Positions 48,721-60,800 of a stretch of 64,000 nucleotides of DNA are shown in pieces; the first letter of the stretch is position 1; the number at the start of each line of letters is the position of its first letter. Origin of the DNA: Phlebotomus papatasi (Eukaryota > Arthropoda > Insecta > Diptera > Psychodidae); assembly GCF_024763615.1 (NCBI RefSeq), contig NC_077222.1, forward strand, positions 7,316,001 to 7,380,000, in the 5' to 3' direction. A program made the translations under genes and the position numbers. The notes below the pieces were generated by a model. That model saw only the letters and a program-made list of their open reading frames with translations, made no database searches and was not told where the DNA came from.

Positions 48721-48858
48721 TTACAAAATACGATTGCATGATATTAATTGATGCTGACTAGTTGCTATTTTGATGATTGTTGCATCCTTAAAGGAATCAT
48801 TCATTGTCGAATTTATCTTGTTAAGTGCATCTGGATGAGGATTCTCAACGATAACGAT
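48721..48858 (-). CDS. ABC gene last exon: degenerate Walker B, D-loop, H-loop of NBD2
   Basis: After acceptor ttttttgcag it reads IVIVENPHPDALNKINSTM, then the conserved SFKDATIIKIA and CNRIL, and stops (TAA 48723-48721). It aligns with the family pattern 'IvvLDEATAnvD ... TIr..FkdcTvltIAHR...CDRIlVL', so D-E is replaced by E-N and A-H by A-T. The usual tail after D-R-I (about 20-40 residues) is absent. It is only 45 codons long and lies 3.5 kb from the preceding exon. Confidence 0.88.
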   Translation of the reverse strand: MVIVENPHPDALNKINSTMNDSFKDATIIKIATSQHQLISCNRIL

Positions 48859-51800
48859 CTGCAAAAAACATCATTGAGAAAATTAATCTTCTAGAAAAAT
48901 GTGAAGAAATTTCATAAATAAGAGGTTAAATTGTGAGTTCTTTTTTTTTAAAGTAATTTTCTTTCGAAACTTTATAACCTGGAAGCATATTTAGATAACT
49001 AATAATAATAATAATAATAATGATAATAATAATAATAATAATAATAATGCTGGCATAACATTCCATAAAGGAACAAGGCCTTTCCGCAAGGGGAAAACAT
49101 GCATTATTTTTTCTTGTACGGGATGAAGTTGTCAGTCCCATGCCCGTGGAATCAAGTGCAGTGAAGCTCACTGGATGCAATCCGAACACCTTTAACGCCA
49201 GAAAAAATCCTGGTGACCTAAAGGGGATTGGAACCCGGGACACTTGCATCATAGAGCGAGTGATCTACCACTTGACCCATTGAGTGCCCCGCTAAATTGC
49301 GAGTTCTTTTCTTCAGAAACTTTATAACCTGGAAGCATATTCAGATAACTAATACAGCACAGAAATTGATTAATATTTTAAGATTGATTAGAGGTTTCAT
49401 TATCTTATTTAACCTCAAAGCTAAATTCTGTAGAAAATCCTTAACCCTTTAAGGACGATTGGAACACCGATGTCCCATAAAGAAAATAATTCTTCCTGAC
49501 TACATAAAGTTATTTTTTTCTTATGTCTGTACATAATTGTAAATTAGAAGGTTGAAGGAATCTAGAATATGTTTTGCAAGTCTGTAGCTATTTGCGATAT
49601 AGTAAATATTTAAGCTCAAAAAGGGCGAATTTTTAAATTCTCAAATTCATAATTGATTTTTTTTTTTACTTCCAATTTTTTTTAAGCAAAACCCTTTTGG
49701 CAATAAAAACTACAATACTCATACGTAATATTTTTCATTAAAGCGAAAAATATTATTCATTGGTATTGTCAGAAAAATTACTTATTTTTCGGGCTATTTT
49801 TGTCCCTATCGTTCATACAAGCGCAAAATACACCGAATCAGACTCTATTGGACTTTCCAAGGTTAAATGTAAAACTTATCATTGATTATGTTTCTCAGTT
49901 TAATTCTTATTGTTGATTTTCATTCCATAAAAAGTGTCTCGTCGTTAAAGGGTTAAAGATCTATAAAACAAATTGGTTATGTTAAGTGTAACCTTTGAGA
50001 TTTAAGATATATATTTTAAGGCAGAATCTTAAATAAAGAGGAATTAAAAAGAATAATTCAGAAAATTCAGCCAAGTCAAATTCAACTATTGCCTTGGAGC
50101 GCCTTGGGATAGCCCGCGATTATCTTCCTAAAATGGCGGAGGATCGAGAGGCCTGGGCTGCTAACCTAGGTGTCCTAGGCCCGCGAACCCGATAAAGATA
50201 AACGGTTGAAAATGAATGAATAAATAATCCAGCCAATGCAAAAAAAAAGAAAATCATCAATAACTTCTATAAATCTCATTGAATCAAATTCTAGCCTCAC
50301 AAATTAGTCCTAGGTTCTGACCGTCCTGGCCATTAAAAATACTTCTGAATTGCTTCTTAAATTTTAAAATACTTTATGTTTATAGATTTGTAAATTATTG
50401 GCATTTTCTCTTTTTCGATGAAAAGGTTAGTTTGGAATTTGAGATTATGTTTGATTTAACCTTAAAATTCAAAGTTTCAAAGTCTAAATGTAATTTTATC
50501 ACTATTCCTAATGTAACAGAGATAAATAAAATGATGTCCTGTTCAATTTGTAAAACAGGCTGGGAAAATATACAAATTCTTATTATTTATGATAAAATTA
50601 TTTTAAAAAAAATCTAGTTCTAACCTAAGTATACCTAAGATGATACTTTACATCAGGATTTTTTGTCAGGTCATCTTCTTTCAAGCCAAATTATTGATAA
50701 AGAGATTGCATATGGATGCTAAATCCTAAGGAATGTTTAATAAAGTCATTCTTGGCTTTTGAGGTTATGCATAACATAACCTGATGCGTTCACAACTAAT
50801 GTTTTGACTAAATAAGAGAAATAAGTCCATTATCCAATAAACCTTCTAGGAAAAATATATTTACAGAAATAAAGTTGTGAATTTTGAGGTAACTTTGAAA
50901 GTGACATAACCTAAAAAGGCGTATTTAAATTTAAATGCTAAAAAAGGTTCGAAATTCATTACTGGATGATTGATTAAAGGCTCTTCATTGTTTTATTTGA
51001 CCTAGAATCTCATTTGTGTTGGGAAATTAATAATGCTTTGATTTTCAAAAGTATTAGGTTGTGGAAAGCCTAACCTCCAAAATTCATGATAAATTTTGCG
51101 AAGCATAATCTCCTAATTTGCAATGTAGTTGAATTTTTGATTAATAATTTTCAGCTTTAAGGAAAAGGAACTGATTAAGTGTAATATACTCTAAAGCTGT
51201 CTACACAGTAAGCGAATTATTGCAATAATAACACTTCAATGTGACATTGAAATAAAGCTTCAGTATTGAAGCGATTATTGAAACCAATATTTCAATATTT
51301 GCCTACACACTGAACAAATTGACTTCAATATTACAATTATTAAAATACCATTCTAAGTCAGAGATTCAGTTCCTTTCAAAAATCGAAAACATCTCTTGGA
51401 ATTAGCATGTTTATGAACAGGAAGACATCTTAGAATATCATAGTAGACAGCACCAGAGATTCTCCTGTATATCCTGCTCAAATATTCCCAAAAACCCATC
51501 TTTCTCAGGTCTCCCCTACTTCCTCTAGGAAATCTCAGATCTTCTGGGATTTTATTGTATCTTTTGTCAAGTGCGCCCGGAATACTCATGTTGGTCAGAA
51601 GATTCTCCTGGTTCCTGCAGGAAATCACAGATATTCTGGGATTTTCTTTTGTGATTTAGATTTTGATCTTGAATGTGTTTTCATTCATGAACAAGGAAAT
51701 CCCGGCAGTTCTGTGATGTTCTGAACGAAGAAGATTCCTGACCATTCAAAAATATTGAAGGAAATATCAAATCAATTTGATATTTAGAATTTCTTTGAAA

Positions 51801-54800
51801 TTTTATTTCAATGTAACTTTGAAAATTTTTATGGACATAATTTGGCCTAGTTTGTAGCCATTCAAAATAATGAAATAAAATATTGAATAAAATGTTCCAT
51901 ATTGAAATAAATATTTCAATATTTGCCTAACCACTAGACAATTTTCTTCAATATTGAATCTTTTATGTCAATAAATCTTTGTAATGTGAAGGCAATCCTT
52001 GTCAATATTGGATATTGAAAAGAAATATTGCAATAAATTTTGTCTAGTGTTTAGCCAGCTTAACTTTAAAATTTATTTGCTGAATTTTGAAAGAAATTAT
52101 AGAAATTCGATATACATATTATAATATTGATTTTCTTTTATTGAATGACCTCTTTTTTGTGGTTAGGTTATGCATAACCTCATTTCCAAGTAAAAGAATT
52201 ATGCACTAGACACCTTTACGACTTAAGCCGAGAGATGACTTAGTGGAAAATGATGGAAATGATATTTAACCAGGTCTGTCAAGGGCCTTACGTTCATAAC
52301 TATTTCTAAAAGCATCTTTTGAAACTAACCTCTTATCTATTTAAAATTTCTTTTCAATTGTATATTCAATTTAACGATGTTTACTTACAATTGGCCTCTC
52401 TAACCAGATCTTCACCAGGCACAGTATTTGCTTTTCATCGGCAGTTAAATGCGAAATGGTATCGTTCAATTGCTTGGGAAGGATAGATATTTTCTGACCA
52501 AGTTCAAAATATCTTAGAGCTTCCATTAAATCTTCCTCTTTTCGCTCATTGTAAGGATCAATGATAGACCTAGAAAAAAAAAACATAATTAGAAGAATAA
52601 AAGATATAGCACTATTAGAAAATTTCTTACAGTATTGTCGCAGAACTTGGCTGAAGATTGCTGGAGATGAATCCGACTATTTTGCAGAAAATTGTATCTG
52701 GGAAGGATGCAATGTCCTTCTGGCCGAAAAATATAACACCAGATTGAGGTATTAGGACCCTTCCTAGCATTGGTACTAGTAAATGCGATCCATCCATAAG
52801 AAGTCCAATTTTTTCTCCAGCATTTACGTGAACATCCTTTATATTTAGCTTCCGAACATTGCCCATTTTACAGGTGATATTCATAAAGCTCACTGTTAGA
52901 CTCTTGCTGTAATCTGATACAGACTCTACAACGTCGAAACTTCTCGCTCTATCAAGATCATGTACAAGATCTGATAAGATCCTTGCGTTTTTGGCAGCAA
53001 CGACTCTGTCAAATAGTCCGTTTTGAATGATTTCCTGGAAATTCCTGGCAATGATTAGGTAGAGAAGGATTCCATAGGTGTATCGAAGTTGTTGTTCATC
53101 CAAGGATGCATTTGGTAGTAGCAGCATTAAACAGCAGGTGCAGAAAAATCCAAGAGCTGTAAAAAGGAAAAATCATTAGAATTCTCTTAAAATAAGAGAT
53201 TGTAAGGGATGAACAGTTTAATTTTGATTGCTTTGTGCTTTGAAATTTAGGTTTTCTTAAGAATCGTTCAAGGATGCAAAAACCTTACCTAGGAAAATAT
53301 TCATTAAGAAAAGAGCATGGTGGACTACACATTTTCGAATGAACTGAAGAGTTGAGTTATCCTCCAACATATTGTAGAGAGTTCTGAAGGATTTAGAAGT
53401 GGTTCCATAAACTTGCCTCGTTCTAATAGAATTGGTAATATGCCTGAACATCTTGCGCCTTATTTCAAATTCCTTCCCATAGAACTCTTCCACTGTTGTC
53501 TTCAGAAAAATATAGATCCAGGTACATCCGATACTTAAAAGTACTATCACAATAGTTGTCCAGGGATTTGTAAAACTCAGGAATCCCGTTGCAACCAGAA
53601 TCAGTGAAATTTTGTGAATGATATTCCGATGGGCTTGAATGAGTGCTTGAGAATTTTCCATGAACATGTAGACCAAATCAGAAACCGATCTGTTGTAGAG
53701 GAAGTTCATTGATGTCGACAGTAGCAGTTCAAGTTTTTCCTTATCTTGCTTCATGGAGAACTTTTCTGATATCCTCGAGGTGTAGAGTCTATCAATGAGC
53801 TCCAATATGAAGGATATGCAGATAAAACCGAAACTTATAAGAGAGATCCATAGCTCAATTGGGAGTATTTGAGCCAGGATAACGTATCCTGGGAGTGTGA
53901 TGTAAGTCCCGCCGATCAATAGGTGCAGAATTGCAAGGAATGAGGAGATAAGAACGAAACTTCCAATACCAATTGAGGAGTCTGTGCCTTTTTCTTTATC
54001 TATTAGGACCTGTTCAGATTCAGAAGCTGCTCCTTCACCGTTTAGGTGTCCTTTGGCCTTTTGGCTATCCTTTCTGACCATCGGAGATATTGCTGCTGAA
54101 TTGCAACCATCAAATCTCTCAGCATTGATCACATTTCTTAACTTGCCGTAGTTCTTATTCCAGTTTTCGTAGTTAGGATAGCTTTCCAGATCGTGGTAGT
54201 TTAGTTCAGTAGCAACACTGCAATCCTCCATGATGTAGATCCTTCCGCAAAGTGCTAAGAACTACAAAAAAAGATAATAATAAAAAACGATTGTAAATCT
54301 GTTTGAAGAATATAACTTACATTGTGATCTTGGGTTGCCAAAACGACCGTTTTCTTCTGGTTCCTGAGAATGTTGAAGAAGTTGTTGAATAGCCTGAAGA
54401 CTTCACCATCCGTTGCTTCACTGTATCTGCTCATTGGATTGTCCAGCAGGATAATATTGCGATTTGTGTAAATTGCTTGAGCCAGTGTGATCTTATCCAA
54501 TTGTGCGACACTGAGTTCCAAGGATCCAATGTCTTCATCCTCTATCCCAGGACGAATGAGAATATCATTGAGTTGAGCCCCATTTACGGCTTCGTAGAAG
54601 AGTTTCTCATCGAAATCTGCCCCCATTAAGATGTTATCCTTGAGTGTACCCAATGATAGTGCGCAATTTTCTGGGAAGAATGCAATTTTGCCGCGTTTCT
54701 GAAAGGCTCCTTTTGAAAATCCAACCATTCCTTGTAAATACTCTGTATGGCCTAGAATAGAGTAGAGCAACATGGATTTTCCCGACTTTGGAGGTCCTGT

Positions 54801-57800
54801 GATACCAACTATCTGATCACTAGCCACGTAGAATTCTTTTACTTTCAAAACAATTTCTTCCTTTGGAGGTTCATTGTGTTTATCGCTGGAGGAATGCCAC
54901 CTAAACTCTTTATCGTAGATCGAAATGACCCTGTAAGATTCTGGTTTATGCTTTGCCGAATTGGATGACTTTAAATTGTAGATATTCTGGAAAAGAAAAG
55001 CTGTTACTACCGGTCTTGGAATTTCTCTTAAAATAAGAGACAGCCCTACCATTAGCTTGTCCATAACGGATTTCCCAGTGAAAATAGCTCCAAGTGATTG
55101 AAAATATTCAACAACGGAGTTTTGTACAATGAAAGCGTACAATATTACCAGGGTTAGGACATCAATGCTTTCGGTTTGAACTTGAGGATCACACCACATC
55201 ATATAAAGACCTCCCAGGAGCATGGCAGAAGTTAGCTTCCCAGAGAAGTTTGTTGAGAAAATCGATGACCACTTTGAGGAGGAATATTGCTCTTCAGCTG
55301 CGTTAAGAAAATTCTTTTTAGTAGTCCTCATATTTCCAAATATCACAATATCTCTGAAGTAGAGACAAAATTCTTCAACTACTGTTAACTTCTTTGCCAA
55401 ATGTGACATGGATTTTCGCAGGTGGAACGTTGATATCTTCGCCAGAGGAAACTAGAAAAAAATGATAATCCTTAGAGGACCACTTTGCAATGTTTAAATC
55501 AAGATAATTATTACTGCAAGTATCAAGAGTCCAAAGACGACAAATAGTGGCCACATCCCTGGTGTAGATAGCAAGGATGTCGCAAGGATGAAGGATATTA
55601 TTAAACTGAAGATAGTTCCTAGAAATCGTTGACCCTTCATGATCATCTCCATAATGTATTCGCTTTCATCCATAACGAGGGTCATCAATTGATGAGGAGC
55701 AATGTTATAAGTCACAACACTCTTCATCACACTTTCAAAAGCCGTAGCCAAGCATCCTGTCCTCAATCTTATGGCAGTTCTCATATTGATCCAATTGCTG
55801 GTGCTCAAAAGGAGCGTCTTGAGAAAAAAGCACAGTGCTATTCCAACGGCAAATCCAATACGATCGAGAACAGGAATTCCAACTTCTCTCTGGAACTGCA
55901 TCCTAGGATCAGTAGAATTAACCAATTGATCCTGACTTGCATTGACCTGAGGAAGCGATTTGGATTAGATCATGATTAATTCAGTATTCTTAGCCTCTTA
56001 TCGCTGCCCCGGAATTTGATAAGCTTTCCCGCGCAAATCATGTGGATATGCGAACAAAGTTCATGATACAATTTTGAGGGTGTGATTTTGTTAGTCTTTT
56101 CTAGTCGAATGAAAATTCTGTGTACATTACTTAAATAGGGCTTTAAAGTGTTTGATTAAAACCAGTCTACGTGACATGTGATTTTAGCCTTGGTCGTAAA
56201 GATATTGTCCTACAATTTGAGGAGCTCGTGAAAGTGATTTCTTTTATTTCCGTGCTGATTTTACTACGTTCTGATTTATTGATTAGGGTCGCAAAAAATT
56301 TACCTTTTGGACTTGCTTATTCTTGGAGTCCACTAATGATTAAACTGCTATTATGATTATGACAATATTAATTAAATTAATCGTTCCCCATATTTTTATG
56401 TGATTTAGAGAGAAAACCGGCAATTTTAACAGGAAAATGACTATATAGGGGAAAGTACTTTCCCTTCGAACGTTCATGCCTTCGAATAATGTGAATTTTC
56501 TTTAATTTTTCTTAAGAAAATTAAACATTTTTATTAAATATTAGTTAGCTTATTATCAATTACTAATAATTATGTGACGATCATGAGGAAATCTTTTAGG
56601 AAAAGTAAAAGAGATTCACATTATTCGAAGGCTTGAACGTTCGAAGGGAGAGTACTTTCCCCTACAATGGATTGTTTTGGCTCAGAGCACATAAAGACAA
56701 GCCTTTTAGATCAGGAAAATATCACAAAGTCAAAATTCATATCACTTTCTTCTTAAAAGTTTAGCAATTGTCTGTTCTATTCTTTTGCACTCTTCTTCTT
56801 CTTTTGAACATCATATGAAATTAAATTTAGTTCAGTCTAATTTTGTGATCAAAAGAATAGGATAGACTTATGCAAGTCTTTTGGGAAATAAAGAGATGCG
56901 AATTTTGATTTCATGAGATTACACCAATCTAAAAGGTGTGCCGGAGGCATTAGAATTCAAATTTCAAAGTTATCTCAAGTGAAAATTAATGACGCTGGCA
57001 CGCCTTTTCAATTGAGTGAAATTCAATCGATTGAAATTTTACCTCTTACTCTTTTAAACTGAAATTAGATATACCAATTTCTTTCTCTCAAACGAAAATT
57101 GAAATTGAAATTATAATTTAAAATTGTTATTTGAAAATTCAATTGAAATTTAAATTCCAATTACAATTTCAATTTTCATTTGACAGAAAGAGCAAACATA
57201 TGTTATTTTAGTTTGAAAGAGTAAGAGGTAAAATTTCAATCGATTGAATTTCACTCAATTTAAAAGGTGTCCTAGCGCCATAAACACTTAACTATGTTTA
57301 ACATTAACTACCAATATTAATTAAAGATTTGTTGCTGTAATTAATACTAAAAGATATTATCTATTAATTACTAGTCGAAAACAAATTAAGAAATTGAATT
57401 ATTCAACCTTTGATTTGGTTCAATAACTTTTAAAGTTCCTGAAGTAAAAGATTTCTCTAAGAAAATTTCAAAATAAAAACTGTAAAAAAAAATGTTTGCC
57501 AATAAGATTATATCGTTTGTAAAAAGCATGTTTAGAAAAATAATATCCGCATGGTTTTCATTATTTTTGCTTGACTGAATGGGTATTTAAATACTGTAAG
57601 GTTATGTTATGCTAAACATAGCCTAAAAATTACGTACAATTTTTTGATAAGAAAAGCTTTTTATTGGAGCTTTGACAAGAGCAAAAACTTCTCTGTTCTA
57701 TAAAGTTTCAAAATAACTAATTCTAAATCAGAAAACTAGAGTCTTCAAGCTAAATTTTTGAGGTTAAATACTCAATTTTATATCAAAAAGATCCCTAATA

Positions 57801-60800
57801 ATTCAACCGATAAAAAACATCACTAATGCTTTATTAACCTTTCAAATTTCCAAGTAGGAAAATTCTGGGATCCTTTCTGCTCAGAACGTGAAATTATAGG
57901 CAATAATGTGAGGTTATATTTAAGATAACCTTAAAATTTCGCACTTTACATAGAGCAAACTTGTGAATTTCACTAAACTTAAGCAATTACTTATTAATTC
58001 ATTCGTTTTAAACCGCTTGTCTCTAATTGGGGTCCTTAACAAAATTACGAGCTATTTTAGGAAAGTATTTGGGGAGGATACCGCCGATTCTTAACCCATT
58101 CCTTACCATGATATTATACATCATACGCTAATTGAGTGATTTTAAATGATTTAATGGGCAACTGAAACTCGAATTGCTTTCGGGAATAAATTTTTAATTA
58201 CTTTAGTCCTTCCGTTACTTGGAAAAAATAGCCCAACAAAGATGGAAATACATTTTCTGTTCTTTCTACCTTCGCGGAAAGTCATGCAAAATTTTTGCTC
58301 AAAATGGCGAACGGAAAATTCGACATCTCGTCGAATTTGTTAAAATTGGCCTTCATCGTCTTTCCTGATTTGAATTCTTGTTGCCAATTTGTTGTCTTGG
58401 ATAGTTAAACTATCTAAATCAGTAGAGTTTGTAATGAAAATGTAAAGAATTTAAATTCAGTGACCGTTAAGACGTGTGTTTGACAGCGGCTCCCCGTGCC
58501 CTCATAATAAATAAAAACAATTTTCTTTTCAAATAAAAACCTTCTTAATCCGTAAGAAACTAATACCAAAATATGGACATTCTATCTCAAGTATTTCTAG
58601 TACATTGATTGAATGGGTTAAGCAAGATTCTGATTTTTTCAGTCTTCTTGGCCTAAATCTCCCTAGAAGTAAATTTATCTTTATTATAATCCACAAAAAC
58701 TTCCTAAGCTTTCTTGCATACCTTTTCAATTGATTGAAATTCGATCGATTGAAATTTTACCTCTAACTCTTTCAAACTGAAATCAGATGTAGCTGTCCCT
58801 TTCTGTCAAATGAAAATTGAAATTGAAAATGAAATTGAAATTCCAACTATCATTTGATAGAAAGAGACAAATTTATCTGATTTGAGTTTGAAAAAGTAAG
58901 AAGTCAAATTTCAATATCGATTGAATTTCACTCAATTTAAAAGGTGTGCCAGTGCCATTAAAATATGTAAATTTAATGCCGATTTTATGATTTATAAAAT
59001 CGAATCGAAATTAACTTTCTTTTCTCAAATATTTTGCATAGATCTACCGCACTCTTTCGTACTTAAAATTCGATTGAACTAAATTGAATTTGGTTCGATG
59101 TTCAAAAGAAGAATAAGAGTCCGAAAGAATGAGTGAGGTATATGCAAATAGTTTAAGAAAGAACGTTGTGTGAATTTCGATTACACGATATTTTCCTGAT
59201 CTAAAAGGTGTGCCAAAGCTACAAATGCTTAAATAGGGTTTTCATATTCTTTGCGATATCAATAAGAAAGAATGAAATGATCAATGCTTTTAATTTTGGA
59301 TTCTGTACAATAAGCAGTAAAAAATAAATTTGGTCAGCAAACAATCAAATTTGATTAGCGTATTCAATAGAGAGATCTTCATATGTTATACTTTTTATTT
59401 CAATAAAAATTCATGAAAATATGACATCCTTTCCTTTTTTGAGTTTTTCACACTCAAATTTGATTTGAAATAAATGGAATTGTTTGAGATGTTTAAAGGA
59501 AGAAGAAGAGTGAAAAGGATAGACATAAGTAAAGCGATTGAGAAAGAAAGAGATGAATTTTGATTTCATGAAATTTCTCTGATCTAAAATGTGTGCCGAA
59601 GCCATAAATTTTTTATGTAATTTCTGGCAAAAGGAAATTAAAAGGGTTTCTTTTTACCATCAAACATCTTATAAATTTACTAAATATGACCCATTTTATT
59701 AAATATTTAAATTTTTAAAAACGTAAAATTTAATTTTTTACTGCTTAGCTGTTTTTTGTCATATTTTTGTGCTAAAGCTACCAAAAATACCTTGATAGAC
59801 GAATTATTGTCTGGAGAATCAATGAATTGATAAAATGTCTTGAGAAGAATACTTATGATGCTGTTGTAAGTGCTTGATTCTTCATAGAGGTGCTTCTGAT
59901 TGAAATAATTGATGGTTTGAAGATGCATTTTCAATATAGATGCCTGTTGTATGAAGAAAATCAATTTACAATGAATCATATTTACAATGAATTTGGAAAG
60001 TGATATCTTTATTACCTCACTCTCATTCATACCAAGCTGAGTATGATTTTTCACCAGATAGTCAAACATGAGAAGCTGATTGGTCAAGATGGAATGATTC
60101 TAGGAGTTGAATAGTGATAAATTTTGAATGGCCGTTTGAAGCGCTTGAAATTTAAAGTTAAGGATCACTTACTGAAGATTTACTCATTTCCTCCAAAGTC
60201 CTGTTGTTCTCTACTTCAAATTCATTTCTCATGGAATGAAGCGTGAGGTTGAGGAAGAGAATTGGTCCTAGGAAACTCACAAGGATTGCCAAGAAGTGAA
60301 ACAGTGTGGAAAAGATGAGTCTGGTTCTGCAGAATTTCAGTGCTACTCTGAACATTGATCCCTTCAATTGACCATGAACCTGTAGTTCTTCTCGATACTT
60401 TCCCTTCATCCTGCGTCCATTGATCTCAACACTGTCCATGGAGGGAGCTTTAGGTTGAGCTCCAGGTGCATCAGTGACCAAATTTCGATGGTGCTGAGGC
60501 AAATTGGCTATTTTCTGCAACTTATCCCGAGTGATTCGGTATCTATTGATCCAGGAGCAAGTGATATTGCTGAACCAACCCACAGAATCCACTGGGAGAA
60601 CTTCACTTTGAACCTTAGCGCGGGAAAATGGAAAGGCATTGGACCAAGCATTGCCATATCTCGAGATACTGCGATTCTCAACATACTGCTGACTGGTCTG
60701 TGGCAGCCGGTCAAAATCTCTGTACTTAACCCTGAAATCCCTCAAGGGAATCGAAGTTGAAGCAGTGATTGAAGAATCAATGGTTCGGTCGTTATCTTGC

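Larger units (their letters stand above)
48859..52388 (-). other. ABC final intron (3.5 kb)
   Basis: Contains the SINE copy 2 with duplicated flanks, TTAA MITE family C (49445-49952), a LINE tail (50093-50225) and a long inverted-end element (51193-52061). No other NBD2 exon is needed, because phases and alignment are continuous across it. Confidence 0.75.
55947..60015 (-). other. ABC intron 2 (4.1 kb), MITE burst
   Basis: Packed with short palindromic elements: 56448-56662, 56690-56951, 56992-57283, 58095-58617, 58725-58960, 58975-59223 and 59411-59606. The stretch 57300-58090 shows nothing recognisable. The segment 59707-60015 is open as a continuation of the optional exon (see that entry). 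Confidence 0.7.

Noticed and set aside
49001..49048. (AAT)n run considered as a CRISPR-like or regulatory array
   Set aside because: It is a simple microsatellite forming the SINE tail.
51353..51628. 91-codon minus-strand frame with several Arg/Tyr residues
   Set aside because: It lies inside an inverted-end repeat and has no recognisable domain. It does not fit the ABC protein, whose last two exons join directly across it.
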